A model generated the notes under the pieces. That model did not search any database. It was not told the DNA's origin and saw only the letters and a program-made list of their open reading frames with translations. Of a stretch of 22,500 nucleotides of DNA, positions 19,721-22,500 are shown in pieces. How positions within the stretch are numbered: the first letter of the stretch is position 1; each line of letters opens with the position of its first letter. The DNA comes from Chrysomallon squamiferum (Eukaryota > Mollusca > Gastropoda > Neomphalida > Peltospiridae), in assembly GCA_012295275.1 (NCBI GenBank), contig CM022674.1:3155742-3178241 (forward strand), in the 5' to 3' direction. The translations under genes were made by a program, and so were the position numbers.

Positions 19721-20363
19721 CGGAAAAATAGAACGTGTCTGTTTGTTTCTGCATCGACTGGGTTTCCGTAATAGGAAGCTGAAGGGGAAATATGCTGGTG
19801 TGTAATTATGTTGTTTTAAATACGCCACCTTATAATAATGACAGTAATAAGAAATTAAAACACGAAAATGGCCGTTTGTTTAATAAACCGCAAAGCGAAG
19901 CGACGTATAGGCGCGTTTGAGGGCGTGTTCATTCTCTTGAGCAGTCAGCATAAAACAAACAAATTAATATTAAATAAAATTAATAATTAAAAAGAAAAGA
20001 TCCCAAGTGTGTCTGTAGTATCCTCAATATCCTTATTTAATAAATAAAAAATAAAAATAAATAAATATTAATTTTATTTTTTTAAATATGTTTATAATTT
20101 CATTTATGTGCTGTAAAAACATCACCAATCAAAACCCTTTCGTTGAAATGACATACATAACTGTGTTTGTTTTCAATTCTAAGTCAATTGCCACTGAATC
20201 ATCACCGAGATAATTCTTTAGTACAAACGAAAAGTAAATTGTAGTATTTTGAACCTTATATTAAATAAAATGACTCATGTTATTAGATGTTTCCTACCTA
20301 ACAATAATATGTAAGACAGATATCGCAGCAACATCATCTTGGTATTCAAGATAAGTGTGCATT
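19721..20363. other. Unique sequence, no gene seen
   Basis: CpG-containing at the left (to about 19930), then AT-rich with A/T tracts near 20041-20095. No further exon recognised. Confidence 0.45.
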
Positions 20364-20387
20364 TGTGTGTGCGCACGCGCGCGTGTT

Positions 20388-20433
<46 letters not shown>

Positions 20434-20465
20434 GTGTGTGTGTGTGTGTGTGTACGCGCGTGTCT
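20364..20465. repeat. (GT)n array flanked by GCGC blocks
   Basis: Alternating purine-pyrimidine sequence: a GCGCACGCGCGCG block at about 20371-20383, (GT)n to about 20453, then another GCGCG block. GC-rich alternating ends on a GT core are a classic Z-DNA-prone layout. Confidence 0.9.
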
Positions 20466-20583
20466 CTATATCAGATTTAATTAAACGTTTTTCTAAATAC
20501 GATGATCAACGTGTCGGTCAATTTCAATAAACCAAACAAAATTTTTTTCGTTTTTAATAAAATTACAAATAGATAGAGATGTA

Positions 20584-20660
20584 GATATATATATATATAT
20601 ATAAAGTATCTGTGTGTATGTGACAGAGACTTTATACACACACACACATGCGCAAGCGCG

Positions 20661-20698
<38 letters not shown>
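20584..20698. repeat. (AT)n and (CA)n arrays
   Basis: (AT)n at about 20584-20603 and (CA)n at about 20634-20698, with a short GCGC-containing interruption near 20650-20661. The CA array is complementary to the GT array about 200 bases upstream. Confidence 0.9.
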
Positions 20699-20700
<2 letters not shown>

Positions 20701-21120
20701 AACGCAGGCGCTCTATAACCATTACAAATTACCCATTCAGTCAAACGTTTTATTTTTATTTTTATTTTTATTTATTTTTTTTAAACCACGTGCTTCCCCA
20801 CTATTAAACCACAAATATTAATAAACTGGCGTGCGGTAATGATTTAACCTTTGAACATCAAAGAAGGAAAAAAAAAAAAAAAAAACACGTGTTCTCCTTC
20901 GCTTTCTTCTTCATTCTGCACTTATATACGCATATCACGTACTAAAATGTCACTAATCTGTCATCAAGACCAAGAACGCTAAAGTTCAACGTTTATCAAA
21001 CCACCTGTTTTCTCACGCCAACAAAACTCGCGTCTCGCGCAAAAAAAAAAAAAAAAATTCGCAACCGTGCATACATATGACAAGACTGTGTGTAAATAAA
21101 CCTTGTGTACTTATCCGCTC
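20699..21120. other. Unique sequence with A runs and an (ATTTT) tract
   Basis: ATTTT-type sequence at about 20750-20780, A runs at 20869-20885 and about 21042-21057; otherwise unique. It grades into the CpG island to the right. No gene called. Confidence 0.45.
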
Positions 21121-21577
21121 TCGAGATCTTTCCTATATATAACCGTTTGTCGCGCTTTTCGAAACCGGTGCGCGGCGATCGGAAGGCGGGAAATTCCCAC
21201 AGAATCGAAAGGAAACCGGGGAGGCGTCTTGTCGCGTGGCTTAAGTGTATCGTATAAAGTCTGCGTCGGGTGATCGACAGAGTGGGCGGAGCTTAAGTCG
21301 GCCGCCTTTCTGGCAGGTTTTATTTTAATCCAATGAAAAAACAGCGCGCGTTCGACGTAACCACCACCCCCGTTGGGGTTTGATTGACGTTTGAGTTTTC
21401 GTTTCGGGGCAGGGGGGTGGGGGGGGTTCGTGTGTGTGTGACGTCGTCGCGATTTTTTTTTTTTTTCTACGTCGGTGGGGGGGGAGAGAAAAGGTCGTTG
21501 AGTCGCGTGAATTCCCGAACTCAGTTTTGAGTCTGTCTCAGGCGTAACGGACTACTTATTACCTGTTGCAGGACGAG

Positions 21578-21608
<31 letters not shown>

Positions 21609-21653
21609 TTTTCCATTCGCACGAGTTTCATGTGTTCTAGCGCAGACGACAAC
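21121..21653 (+). promoter_or_regulatory. CpG-island promoter and 5' leader of the gene starting at 21654
   Basis: About 40 CpG dinucleotides were counted by eye between 21121 and 21530, far above the surroundings. Elements seen: TATA-like TATATATAA (21134-21142), GC box GGGCGG (21284-21289), CCAAT (21330-21334), CRE-like TGACGTCG (21439-21446), and G runs at 21406-21426 and 21477-21484. The start codon lies within ACATGGCGG, a YY1-type motif often found just downstream of CpG-promoter start sites. If the TATA box is used, the 5' leader would be about 490 bases. If the YY1 position marks the start region, it would be much shorter. A27-28 at 21578-21605 lies within the leader. Confidence 0.5.
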
Positions 21654-21695
21654 ATGGCGGAGTCCTCCAGAGATGAACGAAAATCCAGCAGACGA
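21654..21695 (+). CDS. First coding exon of an unidentified gene (partial, 5' end)
   Basis: ATG at 21654 in the context ACAACATGG (A at -3, G at +4) is a strong start by the Kozak rule. The exon reads MAESSRDERKSSRR, a short basic, serine/arginine-rich N terminus. It would end at 21695 before the donor GTTAGT at 21696, in phase 0. Without splicing the frame stops after four more codons, so a splice is needed for a protein. It sits directly downstream of a CpG island with TATA, CCAAT and GC boxes, which is the main reason to call it. Fourteen residues are too few to name a family; a nuclear or RNA-associated protein would fit the composition, but that is only a guess. The next exon must lie beyond 22500. 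Confidence 0.42.
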
Positions 21696-22500
21696 GTTAG
21701 TATTTTTTAATTTATTTATTTATTTTTTTATTTTTTATTATTTTTTTTTTTTTTTTTAAATTGTTATTATTATTACTGGTTTGGAAATTTTTTGTTTATA
21801 ATTTTTAAACTTTTTTTTTTTTTTTTATTTTTAGAAAATAAATAAACAAATACGTTTTTCAGATTAACTGCATATTTATGATGGCTGATCTTTTTTTTTT
21901 TTTTTTTTATTTATTATTTGCACTCTTTATTATTATTATTATTATTGTTGTTGTTGTTGTTGTTATCATTGTTGTTGTTATTGTTATTATCATTATTATT
22001 GTTGTTATTATTATTATTATTATTATTATTAATATTATTATTATTTTATTACTGTTCATATTGTTTTTATTTATTTATTTCTTATTACCCTTATATATAT
22101 ATATATATAATTTTTTTATTCTAAAATTATAGGATTTTCGATTTCCTGATTTTTTTTTTTAAATTATAAACATAGCCCGTTGTGCTTGTTATTATTAATT
22201 ATTTTATAAATTATTTTTCTGTGTCAGAATCTTGACTGCAGCAAATAGAATACTCAAACTACATACTCAGAATATATCCTCAAAAGTCACATAGTGCATT
22301 ATATATATATATATATATATATATGCTTAGGATAGGTTTACTGTTGCATAAGACCTTTCAAATTAATCAGCCTAGCACTACAAAAGTCTAAACTCAGCTA
22401 TAAATAAGAGCCACTTCAATAATTTATTAATTTATTTAAACCACGCCCATGAAAGACGCAATACGATACAATAATATGCATCTTGTATTATTATTAAGAT
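21696..22500 (+). other. Putative first intron, low-complexity T-rich DNA
   Basis: If the donor at 21696 is real, everything to the window end is intron. It holds T-rich and (ATTT) sequence at about 21705-21835, a mixed ATT/GTT triplet array at about 21930-22045 and (AT)n at 22092-22109 and 22300-22324. No acceptor followed by a convincing exon was found before 22500. Confidence 0.4.

Overview
The window looks like nuclear DNA from a multicellular animal. It is AT-rich and full of microsatellites of almost every class: A/T runs, (AT), (GT/CA), (GA/TC), (AAT), (ATTT), (ATAC), (GATA/GACA). There is no operon structure, and no long reading frame that is not created by a simple repeat or is not antisense to a probable SINE. 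A molluscan source is my guess, from the repeat spectrum and from a GAGTTATCTCCC-type motif near 9.2 kb. This is an impression, not a determination.

Layout. Positions 1-11000 are low-complexity arrays separated by unique AT-rich sequence with no recognisable exon. A CpG-rich, promoter-like segment lies at about 11040-11640, with paired GATA sites, a YY1-type ATGGCGGC motif, an E-box, and adjoining CRE and ETS sites. Positions 11650-13350 hold long (GA)n and (CA)n arrays, a cluster of three CRE-like sites, and a compound repeat block duplicated at an offset of 207 bp. About 13420-13791 is a probable tRNA-derived SINE with a T-arm-like box B and a following A24 tract. About 15240-16340 is an island of unique sequence almost free of microsatellites, rich in paired TGACC/GGTCA, SOX-like and TCF-like sites; it may be an enhancer. 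Positions 16370-19000 are dominated by very long (TC)n and (AAT)n-derived arrays. Positions 19436-19720 carry a weak candidate pair of exons. About 21120-21660 is the clearest gene-associated region: a CpG island with TATA, CCAAT and GC boxes and a G-run segment, ending in a short exon that starts MAESSRDERKSSRR and stops at a plausible splice donor at 21696. The rest of that gene would lie to the right of the window.

No complete protein-coding gene, tRNA, rRNA, CRISPR array, autonomous transposon or virus was recognised. Most open frames here are shadows of trinucleotide or tetranucleotide arrays. I found nothing I would call a new biological system. The observations most worth checking are the two promoter-like islands, the possible enhancer at 15.2-16.3 kb, the SINE, and the way the (AAT)n-derived arrays have diverged without losing their 3-bp phase.
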